From the NCBI GenBank assembly GCA_028872645.1, contig JAPKDK010000002.1, positions 1-40,715 of the forward strand: a stretch of DNA of 40,715 nucleotides, given 5' to 3'. This document shows positions 1-8,294 of this stretch, in pieces. The stretch's first letter is position 1; each line of letters opens with the position of its first letter. Source of the DNA: Verrucomicrobiota bacterium. Lineage in GTDB: Bacteria > Verrucomicrobiota > Verrucomicrobiia > Limisphaerales > UBA1100. The notes under the pieces are model-generated. The model saw only the letters and a program-made list of their open reading frames with translations, was not told where the DNA came from and searched no databases. Both the position numbers and the translations under genes were made by a program.

Positions 1-567
1 CTTGGCCTCGCGAGCATCGGCGAATTGCCTTGGAGCGATGTGCCCAAATATGTCGTAGCCCAATTCCTCGGCGCCATCCTCGGCGCGACCACCGTGTGGC
101 TTGCCTACCACCCCCATTGGAAAGTTACCGAAGACCCCGCCACCAAGCTGGGCGTCTTCGCAACCTCGCCCGCCATCCGCAAGCCGGTTGCAAATTTGAT
201 CAGCGAAATCATCGGCACCTTCGCCCTCGTGCTCGGCGTGCTCGCCATCCTTTCACCCGACGCCCTCACGCCTGTGCAAGACAAATTGGGCGGAGAAAAA
301 GCCGCAGAGTTGGCACGACAAGGATGGGAAACCAGCCTCAAGCCATTGCTTGTCGGCCTGCTCGTCTTTTCAATTGGCCTTTCCCTCGGCGGCCCCACCG
401 GCTACGCCATCAACCCCGCACGCGACCTCGGCCCGCGCATCGCCCACGCGCTGCTGCCCATCCACGGCAAGGGTAAGTCCGATTGGAGCTACGCGTGGAT
501 TCCCGTCGTCGGCCCGTGCATCGGCGGCGTCCTCGGCGCGCTCGCGTACAAGGCACTCTGGCAATGA
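1..567 (+). CDS. glpF: Glycerol uptake facilitator / aquaglyceroporin (MIP family), 5' end cut by window edge
   Basis: The reading frame is open from base 1 to a TGA at 565-567, so the start lies upstream; a TTG at 25 is only an internal codon. The 188 visible residues cover the C-terminal half of a MIP channel: hydrophobic helices, the second NPA box in 'YAINPARDLGPR' (around base 415), and a last helix ending just before the stop. The first NPA box must be outside the window. The role is facilitated diffusion of glycerol or small polyols across the inner membrane. The stop overlaps the start of the glycerol kinase by ATGA, which supports glycerol as substrate and a glpFK operon. Confidence is high for the family; substrate comes from context. 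Confidence 0.92.
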   Translation, partial: LGLASIGELPWSDVPKYVVAQFLGAILGATTVWLAYHPHWKVTEDPATKLGVFATSPAIRKPVANLISEIIGTFALVLGVLAILSPDALTPVQDKLGGEKAAELARQGWETSLKPLLVGLLVFSIGLSLGGPTGYAINPARDLGPRIAHALLPIHGKGKSDWSYAWIPVVGPCIGGVLGALAYKALWQ

Positions 568-2045
568 AATACATCCTCGCACTCGACCAAGGCACGACCA
601 GTTCGCGCGCAATTGTGTTTGACCGCGCCGGGCGCGTGAAAGCGATGGCGCAGAAAGAGTTCCCGCAAATCTTTCCCAAACCCGGCTGGGTGGAACACGA
701 CGCCGAGGCCATCTGGAAAACTCAGCTCGCCACCGCCAAGGCCGCGCTGAAAAAAGCCAAGCTCACCGACGCCCACATCGCCGCCATTGGTATCACCAAT
801 CAGCGTGAGACCACGCTGCTGTGGGATCGCCAAACCGGCCAGCCCATCGCCAACGCCATCGTGTGGCAGGATCGCCGCACCGCCAAGGAATGCGACCGAC
901 TCAAAGCCGCCGGCCACGCCCCCACCATCCGCCGCAAAACCGGCCTCGTCATCGACGCCTATTTTTCCGCCACCAAAATCGCGTGGCTGCTCAAGCACGT
1001 AAAAGGCGCGCGCGCCCTCGCCCGCCAAGGTCGGCTCGCATTCGGCACGATGGACTCGTGGCTCGTTTGGAAACTCACCGGCGGCACCAAGCACGTCACC
1101 GACGCCAGCAACGCCTCGCGCACGATGCTTTACAACCTCCGCACCGGCGATTGGGACGTGGAGCTGTTGAAACTTTTCAAAATCCCACGCAGCGTGCTGC
1201 CCGAGGTGCGCGGCTCCAGCGAAGTCGTTGGCGAGACGACCGTGTTTGGCAAAGCCCTCCCCATCGCCGGCATCGCGGGCGACCAACAAGCCGCCCTCTT
1301 CGGCCAATGCTGTACGCGGCCCGGCATGGTGAAAAACACTTACGGCACCGGCTGCTTCATGCTCATGCACACCGGCGCGAAGCCGATGCCGTCAAAAAAT
1401 AATCTACTCACCACCGTCGCCTGGCGCATCGGCGGCCGCACGGAGTTCGCGCTCGAAGGCAGCATCTTCATCGCCGGCGCGGTGACGCAATGGCTGCGCG
1501 ATGGGCTGAATTTTTTCAAGCGCGCCGACGAAATTGAAACACTCGCCGCCAGCGTAAAGGATAACGGCGGCGTGTACCTCGTGCCTGCCTTCGCCGGACT
1601 CGGCGCGCCGCATTGGGACCAACACGCACGCGGCATTCTCTGCGGCCTTACCCGCGGCGCCACCAAAGCCCACATCGCCCGCGCCGCGCTGGAGGGCATC
1701 GCCTATCAAGTCCGCGACGTGCTCATCGCCATGGAGGCCGACGCGGGAGTGCGATTGAAAGAACTGCGCGTGGACGGCGGCGCGAGCGCGAACAATCTGC
1801 TGATGCAGTTCCAAAGCGATTTGTTAAACGTCCCCGTCGTGCGCCCACGCATCACAGAAACCACCGCCCTCGGCGCGGCGTATTTGGCGGGCCTTGCGGT
1901 CGGTTATTGGGATTCCAAAAATGATATCGCCGAACAATGGCAGCAAGACCACCGCTTCGCTCCCAAGATGAAACCCGCCGCGCGCCGCCCGCTAATCACC
2001 GGCTGGAACAAAGCCCTCACGCGCGCGAAGGATTGGGAAGATTAA
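564..2045 (+). CDS. glpK: Glycerol kinase
   Basis: A 493-residue FGGY-family kinase of normal length for GlpK, phosphorylating glycerol to sn-glycerol 3-phosphate with ATP in the cytoplasm. The N-terminal phosphate loop 'LDQGTTSSR' is at about residues 7-15, the substrate segment 'NQRETT' at 79-84 and 'WQDRR' at 101-105, and the catalytic Asp is in 'GIAGDQQAALFGQ' (D240). The C-terminal ATP-binding part has 'VDGGASANN' and 'TALGAAYLAG'. The ATG at 564 is chosen over an upstream in-frame start at 483 because the canonical N-terminus begins there and it gives a 4-base ATGA overlap with glpF. The two genes are probably co-transcribed and translationally coupled. No regulator of glycerol use is visible nearby. 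Confidence 0.97.
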   Translation: MKYILALDQGTTSSRAIVFDRAGRVKAMAQKEFPQIFPKPGWVEHDAEAIWKTQLATAKAALKKAKLTDAHIAAIGITNQRETTLLWDRQTGQPIANAIVWQDRRTAKECDRLKAAGHAPTIRRKTGLVIDAYFSATKIAWLLKHVKGARALARQGRLAFGTMDSWLVWKLTGGTKHVTDASNASRTMLYNLRTGDWDVELLKLFKIPRSVLPEVRGSSEVVGETTVFGKALPIAGIAGDQQAALFGQCCTRPGMVKNTYGTGCFMLMHTGAKPMPSKNNLLTTVAWRIGGRTEFALEGSIFIAGAVTQWLRDGLNFFKRADEIETLAASVKDNGGVYLVPAFAGLGAPHWDQHARGILCGLTRGATKAHIARAALEGIAYQVRDVLIAMEADAGVRLKELRVDGGASANNLLMQFQSDLLNVPVVRPRITETTALGAAYLAGLAVGYWDSKNDIAEQWQQDHRFAPKMKPAARRPLITGWNKALTRAKDWED

Positions 2046-2157
2046 TATTGGTTGATGGGAAACCAAGCCCAGCTCTTTCAACCTTTCCATTGACTTCCCA
2101 TCGCACTTCAGGCATCCAATCCCCCGACTTTTTTAAACCTCAACAGAAAGAATAAAT

Positions 2158-2793
2158 ATGTCAGATGAACTCGGTTGTGAATTGTGTGGCGACCTCCCAG
2201 TGCTGAGCGTGGGCGAAGAGGTGCCGGATTTCAAAATGGAAACCTTCGAGCCCAGCACCGGCTCCTTCGGCGAAGTCAGCCTTGCCAACCTCAAAGCCGA
2301 CGGTAAGTGGACTATCCTCGTTTTTTATCCGGCGGACTTCACCTTCGTGTGCCCCACCGAATTGGCTGACCTCGCCGCGCAAGATGCCAAACTCACCGAG
2401 CTCGGCGCGAAAGTGATTGGCGTTTCTACCGACACCAAATTCGCCCACCTCGCCTGGTGCCGTGAAGAAAAATTAATGGCTGATGTGAAATACACACTCG
2501 CTGCCGACACCACCGGCGTGGTCTCCAGCCTATTCGGCGTGTACGACGACGCCACCGGTCTCGCCCTGCGCGGCACATTCATCATCAGCCCCGAAGGCAA
2601 ACTCGTGAGTGGCACCGTCAACTACTACAACGTCGGCCGCAATATGGAAGAGCTGACCCGCGTGATGGAAGCCAACGCCCACTGCGCCGCCAACCCCGCC
2701 GAAGCCTGCCCCGCCCAATGGACCCCCGGCGACAAAACGCTAACGCCAAACGAAGGAATGGTCGGCAACGTCTACGAAGCTCTAAACGGCTAA
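2158..2793 (+). CDS. 2-Cys peroxiredoxin (AhpC/TSA family)
   Basis: A 211-residue thioredoxin-fold peroxidase reducing H2O2 and organic peroxides. The peroxidatic Cys is C65 in 'FYPADFTFVCPTELADL'; the resolving Cys is probably C184 in 'AEACPAQW', so this is a typical Prx1/AhpC enzyme that is recycled by a thioredoxin- or AhpF-type partner, none of which is encoded here. The region 140-162 ('RGTFIISPEGKLVSG') is the usual end of the catalytic domain. Unusual points are an N-terminal extension with a CxxC pair (C7, C10) and an extra C176 near the resolving Cys. It stands 112 bases after glpK and is followed by its own terminator, so it is probably a single transcription unit or the last gene of one. 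Confidence 0.93.
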   Translation: MSDELGCELCGDLPVLSVGEEVPDFKMETFEPSTGSFGEVSLANLKADGKWTILVFYPADFTFVCPTELADLAAQDAKLTELGAKVIGVSTDTKFAHLAWCREEKLMADVKYTLAADTTGVVSSLFGVYDDATGLALRGTFIISPEGKLVSGTVNYYNVGRNMEELTRVMEANAHCAANPAEACPAQWTPGDKTLTPNEGMVGNVYEALNG

Positions 2794-2814
2794 ACCCAAT
2801 TAAAAACCAACCCC

Positions 2815-2843
2815 AACGGCGCGGGCAACCGCGCCGTTTTTTT
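2815..2843 (+). terminator. Rho-independent terminator of the peroxiredoxin gene
   Basis: Bases 2815-2824 pair perfectly with 2829-2838, a GC-rich 10-bp stem closed by a GCAA tetraloop (GNRA type). A run of seven T's (2837-2843) forms the end of the stem and the tail. It begins 21 bases after the peroxiredoxin stop and is read on the plus strand. Confidence 0.88.
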
Positions 2844-2886
2844 GCGCCCAGTTGACAAAAAAGCATTAATGTGTGAATACGCGTTT

Positions 2887-3098
2887 ATGCGAACGACCTT
2901 GGGTATTCCTGATAATGTGATGAAAAAATCCAAAATAATGGCTGTTCAAGAAGGTGTAGCCTTGAAAAAGGAAGCGACTCAACCGACGGACCCAGATCGA
3001 CCTGAAAAAGTGCGGCGCGCTTTGGAAGGAATTCGCAACATTAGCAACGAAGTTCAATGAAATGGTCCGTCAGAAATGAGTTTCTGGGAAGAGGATGA
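2887..3098 (+). pseudogene. VapB-like antitoxin, probably frameshifted
   Basis: From the ATG at 2887 the frame encodes 'MRTTLGIPDNVMKKSKIMA', the pattern of a ribbon-helix-helix antitoxin N-terminus (DNA binding, autoregulation), and runs 57 residues to a TGA at 3058-3060. Just past that stop, in the next frame from 3057, are 'WSVRNEFLGRG' and a TGA at 3096-3098. This resembles the common antitoxin ending 'SVREFLEEGR', and its stop overlaps the toxin start at 3095 by ATGA, the usual VapBC coupling. I infer that the original gene ended at 3098 and a frameshift has detached its toxin-binding tail. Alternatively the 57-residue product could be a divergent intact protein. Confidence 0.55.
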
Positions 3099-3508
3099 TA
3101 CAACCGCTGATCGACACCCGCATTTGGATTTGGCTGGCCAATGAGGATTAACGCTTGAAACCTGAGAATCGCCGAACATTGGAATTGAAAATCTAAAATG
3201 CTCCGTCGATGGTTAGCGATATATCTCTTTGGGAGATTCAAACCGCCGTGTCGAATGGCGGAATGATCTTACCGATGCCGCTTAACGAATGGTTTCGAAA
3301 AGCGACGAATCCCTCTGTGATAGATTTCCAACGGATTACCTCGGAGGTGGTAGTGAAGATTAATAATCTGATGCCATTCCACAAAGGCCCCGCCGACCGC
3401 ATCATCACGGCCACGGCTCGAGTTTTGGATGTGCCCCTTGCGACGCACGATAGGGACATTATCAAATCAAACGCCGGGCCGATTTGGCAGCCCAAAGCTT
3501 TTGCCTAA
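3095..3508 (+). pseudogene. PIN-domain toxin (VapC type) with two in-frame stop codons
   Basis: Read from the ATG at 3095, one frame gives a whole PIN-domain RNase of about 136 residues interrupted by TAA at 3149-3151 and TAA at 3194-3196. The pieces are 'MIQPLIDTRIWIWLANED', then 14 codons, then 'NAPSMVSDISLWEIQTAVSN' onward. All expected acidic PIN residues remain: Asp in 'LIDTRIW', Glu in 'SLWEI', Asp in 'GPADRIITATA' and Asp in 'ATHDRDI'. An intact member would cleave RNA or tRNA and be blocked by the antitoxin encoded just upstream. Translation from the ATG at 3209 would lack the first catalytic Asp, so an active toxin is unlikely. Its stop overlaps the convergent cysN stop. The locus looks AT-richer than its flanks. 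Confidence 0.75.
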
Positions 3509-4827
3509 ATCATAAAGTCGTCGTACTCCGGCTGATAAACTTTTTCGGGGCCGCGCAGCATTCCGGCGGCGGCGGTGGCGTTGGTGCTGGGCTCCACTAA
3601 AACAATTGAGCCGGTGAGGCGGTTGGTGGTGTAGCCATCAAACACCAACGGCTTGGCGGTGCGCAACCGGACTTCGCCGATGTCGTTCATGGCCAGCTCG
3701 GCCGGGTGCGGCTCGGGCTCGTAGGTTTGGATGTTGATACGGCTGTCGAGGCTGATGACTTTTGCCTGCACGGTTTGCGTGCCGTGCTTGAGAAAATATT
3801 TTTGGCCAGCTTGCAACGGGCGCTGTTCCATCCAACACACGCGCGCGGAAATATCCGCACTGTGGCCGGGCAATGAATCGGTGCCCACAATCATGTCGCC
3901 ACGACTGATGTCGAGGTCGTCCTCCAAAACCAGCGTCACTGATTGCGGCGAAAACGCCTCGTCCAGATTGCCGTCAAACGTCTGAATTTCTTTGACGAAA
4001 CTCTTCCGGCCGCTGGGCAGCACCAGCACCTCTTGCCCGACCTTCACAATGCCGCCGGCTATTTGGCCGGAGAACCCACGGAAATCGTGCAGTGTTTTGT
4101 CGGTGGGATTGTTCGGCCGATTCACCCATTGCACGGGAAACCGAAACGCGTTCAAATTCCAATCGCTGGCGATGTGCACGGATTCGAGATGCCCCATCAA
4201 CGTCGGGCCTTCGTACCACGGCGTGTATTCGGAGGGATTGACGACATTGCCTCCGTCCAACGCGCTCAACGGGAGAAATTTCACATCCGTAAACGTGTCC
4301 AACTTCGGCAGGAAATCCTCGATGTCATCGCGGATTTCTCGGAAGCGTTCCTCACTCCAGTCCACGAGATCCATTTTGTTCACCGCAAACACAATGTGCG
4401 GAATACCCAACAGCGCAGAAATATAACTGTGCCGCCGCGTCTGCTCGATCACTCCGTTGCGCGCATCGATCAACACGATGGAAAGATTCGCCGTGCTCGC
4501 GCCCGTCACCATATTGCGCGTGTACTGCACATGCCCCGGCGTGTCGGCAACAATGAACTTGCGCTTCGGCGTGGCGAAGTATCGATACGCCACGTCGATG
4601 GTAATCCCCTGCTCACGCTCGGCACGCAGGCCATCGGTGAGGTTGGCGAGATTCACCTGCCCGCCGCCGGTGATATCCGCCGAACGCTCCAGCGCCTCCA
4701 TCTGATCCTCCATGATCGATTTCGAATCATAAAGCAACCGCCCAATCAACGTGCTCTTGCCGTCATCAACCGACCCGCACGTGTTAAAGCGCAGCAGTTC
4801 AATGGGATGTTGGGACACGGATTTCAC
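3505..4827 (-). CDS. cysN: Sulfate adenylyltransferase subunit 1 (GTPase subunit of ATP sulfurylase)
   Basis: A 440-residue translation-factor-like GTPase. G1 is 'GSVDDGKST' (18-26), G3 'DTPGH' (95-99) and G4 'NKMD' (150-153), followed by the two EF-Tu-like beta-barrels. With CysD it makes adenosine 5'-phosphosulfate from sulfate and ATP, driven by GTP hydrolysis. It ends after the beta-barrels, so there is no fused APS kinase domain of the CysNC type. It is the last gene of the minus-strand operon cysI-cysH-cysD-cysN, three bases after the cysD stop. The stop codon overlaps the stop of the decayed toxin gene on the other strand, and no separate terminator is visible. Confidence 0.96.
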   Translation of the reverse strand: MKSVSQHPIELLRFNTCGSVDDGKSTLIGRLLYDSKSIMEDQMEALERSADITGGGQVNLANLTDGLRAEREQGITIDVAYRYFATPKRKFIVADTPGHVQYTRNMVTGASTANLSIVLIDARNGVIEQTRRHSYISALLGIPHIVFAVNKMDLVDWSEERFREIRDDIEDFLPKLDTFTDVKFLPLSALDGGNVVNPSEYTPWYEGPTLMGHLESVHIASDWNLNAFRFPVQWVNRPNNPTDKTLHDFRGFSGQIAGGIVKVGQEVLVLPSGRKSFVKEIQTFDGNLDEAFSPQSVTLVLEDDLDISRGDMIVGTDSLPGHSADISARVCWMEQRPLQAGQKYFLKHGTQTVQAKVISLDSRINIQTYEPEPHPAELAMNDIGEVRLRTAKPLVFDGYTTNRLTGSIVLVEPSTNATAAAGMLRGPEKVYQPEYDDFMI

Positions 4828-4830
4828 GGA

Positions 4831-5769
4831 TTAAAAATACCCCGCTTTCTTCCGGTCCTCCATTGCGGCCTCGCTCGCCTTGTCATCGGCGCGGGTGCCG
4901 CGTTCGGTCACGCGGGCGGCGGCGACTTCGGCGATGATGTCATCAATGCACTCCGCGGGGCTTTCGATCATACCGGTGGAAATCATATCGGCAATCGTGC
5001 GCACGCGACAGGTCATCGTGCGATGCTCCTCATGCTCGGTTGGGCGCGCACCTTCATACGGATCGGGCGTGCCGTTTCCATCCTGCGGCGGCGGCGCGGG
5101 CAACCACTGGCCACCACGAAAAAAACATTCGCGCTCATGGCTGAAATAAATGTTCGGCACTTCCAAATTTTCTTTTTGGACGTACTCCCACACATCCGTT
5201 TCCGTCCAGTTGGAGAGCGGAAAGACGCGCATGTTTTCGCCGGGGTTCAGGCGCGCGTTGTACAAATTCCAAATCTCTGGCCGCTGGTTTTTTGGATCCC
5301 ATTGGCCGAATGAATCCCGAAAACTAAAGAACCGCTCTTTCGCGCGCGCCTTTTCCTCATCGCGCCGCGCGCCGCCGATGCAGCAGTCGAATTGAAATTC
5401 ATCAATCGCGCCGAGCAGTACGGGAATCTGTAATTTATTACGACTGGTCTGTCCCGGCGTTGCAGTGGCGAGCCCTTTCTCAATCGCCTCATCTACCGTT
5501 CGCACAATCAGTTTTGCCCCCAGTTCCTCTGCGCGCCGATCGCGAAACTCAATCAACTCCGGAAACTCATGGCCCGTCTCGATATTCAAAAACGGCATTG
5601 GAATATCCGAAGGCCGAAATGCTTTTTCCGCCAAACGCAAAATGCAAATAGAATCTTTGCCACCCGAAAACAAAACCACCGGTCGTTCAAATTCCGCCGC
5701 CACTTCCCGCAACACGTGAATCGCCTCGGTCTCCAAATACTCAAGATGGTCGAGATGATACGAACTCAT
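4831..5769 (-). CDS. cysD: Sulfate adenylyltransferase subunit 2
   Basis: A 312-residue PP-loop ATP pyrophosphatase-family subunit that carries the catalytic site of ATP sulfurylase. The PP-loop is 'FSGGKDS' (34-40), followed by 'PFLNIETGHEFPELIEFRD' and 'CIGGARRDEEKARAKERFFS', all typical of CysD; the C-terminus ends 'DRKKAGYF'. The start is set at the ATG 5767-5769 (protein begins 'MSSYHLDHLEYLETEAIHV') and not at an upstream in-frame codon, because it matches the family N-terminus and overlaps the cysH stop by ATGA. It is three bases from cysN, with which it forms the functional heterodimer. Confidence 0.96.
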   Translation of the reverse strand: MSSYHLDHLEYLETEAIHVLREVAAEFERPVVLFSGGKDSICILRLAEKAFRPSDIPMPFLNIETGHEFPELIEFRDRRAEELGAKLIVRTVDEAIEKGLATATPGQTSRNKLQIPVLLGAIDEFQFDCCIGGARRDEEKARAKERFFSFRDSFGQWDPKNQRPEIWNLYNARLNPGENMRVFPLSNWTETDVWEYVQKENLEVPNIYFSHERECFFRGGQWLPAPPPQDGNGTPDPYEGARPTEHEEHRTMTCRVRTIADMISTGMIESPAECIDDIIAEVAAARVTERGTRADDKASEAAMEDRKKAGYF

Positions 5770-6431
5770 TTGTCCGCCACCGCCTCTCCGCCCCACGCCG
5801 CATGCAAACCACATTCGCGTTTCTCATCTGCCTTTGCGGGGTCAAAATAATCCCATTCATTTGGAAGGTCGTGCTCTTCCAAATAAGCCTCCATCTCTTC
5901 ATCGCTCCAATTGAAAACTGGACTCACTTTTAATGAACCAAAATTGTTGTCCGGACTCACGATGTCCAACTCCGCACGGTTTGGATTCTGCACTTTGCGC
6001 AGCGCGGTGAACCACACCGTCGGGGCCAACTCCTTCATGCCGCGCTGAAATGGCTCCAGCTTCATCACCGTGCTAAAAGCCTTGATGGCGGCCTCGTTCT
6101 CCTCCGTTGGCTCCGGCATTCCGCCGTGCGCAGCATCGTAATGCGCCGTGGTAAGTTTGGGCACGAAAGCCTGAATGTTCAAATCCAGTCGCGCCTTCAA
6201 TTCCTCCGCGTGCTTGTAAGTCGCTTCGCGATTGTAGCCGTGGTCCACCCACAAAACCGGAATGTCTAGCTGCGCCTGCGTCACCAAATGCAAAATCACC
6301 GCCTCGTACGGGCGAAAATTTGTCGACACAATTGCGCGGCCATCCGCCTGCGCGATGGCCCACTCGACCGCTTCTGCCGGCGACTTTCCGCGCAGCAAAT
6401 CGTTGGCTTCAGCAACGGCTTCTGGCGTCAT
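5766..6431 (-). CDS. cysH: Phosphoadenylyl-sulfate reductase family protein (PAPS type)
   Basis: A 221-residue PP-loop reductase that would convert activated sulfate to sulfite using thioredoxin or glutaredoxin. The PP-loop-like segment is 'VSTNFRPYEAV' (35-45); the redox Cys is C207 in the C-terminal 'ECGLH' motif. The paired-Cys (CC...CxxC) signature of 4Fe-4S APS reductases is absent; the corresponding region reads 'PTVWFTALRKVQNPNRAELD'. By motif it is therefore a PAPS reductase without an iron-sulfur cluster, although the substrate cannot be proven from sequence. It overlaps both cysI (upstream) and cysD (downstream) by ATGA, implying coupled translation. No APS kinase gene is in the window. 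Confidence 0.9.
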   Translation of the reverse strand: MTPEAVAEANDLLRGKSPAEAVEWAIAQADGRAIVSTNFRPYEAVILHLVTQAQLDIPVLWVDHGYNREATYKHAEELKARLDLNIQAFVPKLTTAHYDAAHGGMPEPTEENEAAIKAFSTVMKLEPFQRGMKELAPTVWFTALRKVQNPNRAELDIVSPDNNFGSLKVSPVFNWSDEEMEAYLEEHDLPNEWDYFDPAKADEKRECGLHAAWGGEAVADK

Positions 6432-8089
6432 ATCGCTACCTCAATTTCCGGCCACACTTCGCGGGCGCAAAAGTCGCCGAAGCGTTCGCCTTCGTGGCGA
6501 TTGCGGGCGTAGCGTTCGAGCAATGGGCGTAGTTGGTCGGCCATTTCGGTGGCGGGCACGGTTTGATTGTACAAACGCGCCAAGCGCGTGCCGGAGACGT
6601 TGCCGCCGAGGTACACTGCGTATTTGTCGGGCGATTTGCCCACGATGCCCAGCTCGGCCATGTACGGACGCGCGCAGCCGTTGGGGCAGCCGGTCATCCG
6701 CACGATAATTTCTTCGCCACCCAAGCCTGCGTCGTCCAATAAATTATCCACCAATCCGAGAAACTCCGGTATGTAACGCTCGCTCTCCGCCAGCGCCAAG
6801 CCGCACGTGGGCAACGCCGGACACGCCATCGACGCACGTTCCAGCACGGTGCCTTGTCCTGTTTCGTCCACCGCCAAACCGTTTTCCGATAGAATGGAAT
6901 TGATTTTGTCCTTGTCTGTTTCCGCCACGCCGCACAGTAAAATATTTTGCGAAGGCGTCAATCGTACTTCGGGACGATGCTGTTTCACGATATCCCGCAG
7001 CGCCGTTTTCAATTCACCTTGGACGCGACCCGACAACACGTGAAGCCCCAGGAACCACGAACCATCCGCCGCCTCGTGCCAGCCAAACATATCGCCTTGC
7101 TGATCGAAGACAAATGGCTTGGACTCTTCCAGCCGAATGCCCACGCGTTGCTCCAATTCGCCGCGAAACCACTCCACGCCGCGTTCGGCCAGCACGTATT
7201 TTAGCCGTGCGTGTTTCCGATCCGTGCGGTCGCCAAAATCGCGATGCACTGTCAGCACTGCTTTTGCAACGGCCTCGATGTGTTCCGGTGTAAAAAATCC
7301 AATCACATCCGCCACGCGCGGATACGTCTTCGCGTTGTTGTGCGTCATCCCCATTCCGCCGCCGGCGGTGAGATTGTATCCGGCTAACTCGCCGTTCTCC
7401 TCGATGGCCACGAAGCCAAGACAATTGGTCAGCACATCCGTGTCGTTGTGCGGCGGCGTGGCAAAGCCGACTTTGAATTTTCGTGGCAAATAAGTTTTAC
7501 CGTACAACGGATCCTCGAAATCCGAATCGTCGAGCTTGAGCTTCACGCCTTCCACCCAGATTTGATGATACGCCTTCGTGCGCGGCAACAATGCCGCCGC
7601 CACCAGCTTGCTATCCTCCAGCACCCGCGTGGCCAAGCCATTGCGCGTGGGTGTGGGCGGCGCCATCACATTGCGGTTCACATCGCCGCACGCGGCAAGC
7701 GTCGTCGCCAGCGCGTCGTTGATGCCGCGCATCAACGCGCCCAAGCCGCTCTTCACCACGCCGTGAAATTGAAAACTCTGCCGCGAAGTGATGCGCAGCG
7801 TTTGGTTGCCGCACTCGTCGGACAGCCGGTCGTACGTGAGATACAAATCCGGCGACAACACCCCGCCCGGATTCGTGCCGCGAATCATAAACATGAAATG
7901 CTTCCCCTGCTTGCGCACATCGCGGTCGTCCTGCTGATAAATCCCGTGAAACTTCAGGAACTGCTGGTCATCCTTGGAAAAAACATCTACCGCCCCATCC
8001 GCCAACGTGGCCGCAATACTCCCCGCCAACGAAGAATTCTCCGCCTTAATCACCTCATTATGAGTCAATTTCGCTTCTTTATCGGCCAT
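6428..8089 (-). CDS. cysI: Nitrite/sulfite reductase hemoprotein, probably assimilatory sulfite reductase (CysI-like)
   Basis: A 553-residue siroheme/4Fe-4S reductase with the two-fold ferredoxin-like plus catalytic-domain layout. The substrate/siroheme segment 'RITSRQSFQFHG' is at 99-110, 'GDVNRN' at 135-140 and 'LPRKFKVGF' near 200. The cluster and siroheme ligands are C423 and C429 ('CPALPTC'), C468 and C472 ('CPNGC'), i.e. C-x5-C...C-x3-C. It would reduce sulfite to sulfide with six electrons. Context (cysHDN) argues for sulfite over nitrite. No CysJ flavoprotein is adjacent, so ferredoxin is a likely donor (inference). First gene of the operon, starting at ATG 8089 behind a good promoter. 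Confidence 0.93.
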   Translation of the reverse strand: MADKEAKLTHNEVIKAENSSLAGSIAATLADGAVDVFSKDDQQFLKFHGIYQQDDRDVRKQGKHFMFMIRGTNPGGVLSPDLYLTYDRLSDECGNQTLRITSRQSFQFHGVVKSGLGALMRGINDALATTLAACGDVNRNVMAPPTPTRNGLATRVLEDSKLVAAALLPRTKAYHQIWVEGVKLKLDDSDFEDPLYGKTYLPRKFKVGFATPPHNDTDVLTNCLGFVAIEENGELAGYNLTAGGGMGMTHNNAKTYPRVADVIGFFTPEHIEAVAKAVLTVHRDFGDRTDRKHARLKYVLAERGVEWFRGELEQRVGIRLEESKPFVFDQQGDMFGWHEAADGSWFLGLHVLSGRVQGELKTALRDIVKQHRPEVRLTPSQNILLCGVAETDKDKINSILSENGLAVDETGQGTVLERASMACPALPTCGLALAESERYIPEFLGLVDNLLDDAGLGGEEIIVRMTGCPNGCARPYMAELGIVGKSPDKYAVYLGGNVSGTRLARLYNQTVPATEMADQLRPLLERYARNRHEGERFGDFCAREVWPEIEVAI

Positions 8090-8121
8090 TTGTAATGTTT
8101 AGTAAGTTGCTAAAGGTGGTA

Positions 8122-8149
8122 ATGATAATGCGCTCACCGCTCCAGTCAA
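8122..8149 (-). promoter_or_regulatory. Sigma-70-type promoter of the cys operon
   Basis: On the minus strand, TTGACT (bases 8149-8144) and TATCAT (8127-8122) are separated by 16 bases; each differs from the sigma-70 consensus at one position. The predicted transcript would begin near 8115, leaving a leader of about 26 bases before the cysI ATG. That is too short for a riboswitch, so any sulfur control would have to act through a DNA-binding protein. Confidence 0.5.
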
Positions 8150-8294
8150 GCTCTAGTTCGTCTGAGTTTCACAGTGTTCAGCGACGGGGAGTATGCCCAA
8201 TGAAACCTCCAATCTTCCAGCCCAAATGTCGGAGTGCAACAATGGATTTATTTGGCTGCCTTGAAAAGATTTTGCAATCATCCGGCACGCCCAC

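Noticed and set aside
489..1370. 293-codon open frame on the minus strand
   Set aside because: Antisense to glpK and Gly/Ala/His-biased; no domain or plausible start signal.
3943..5313. 456-codon open frame on the plus strand
   Set aside because: It is fully antisense to cysN and cysD, which carry all expected motifs; its Arg/His-rich composition is typical of shadow frames in GC-rich genes.
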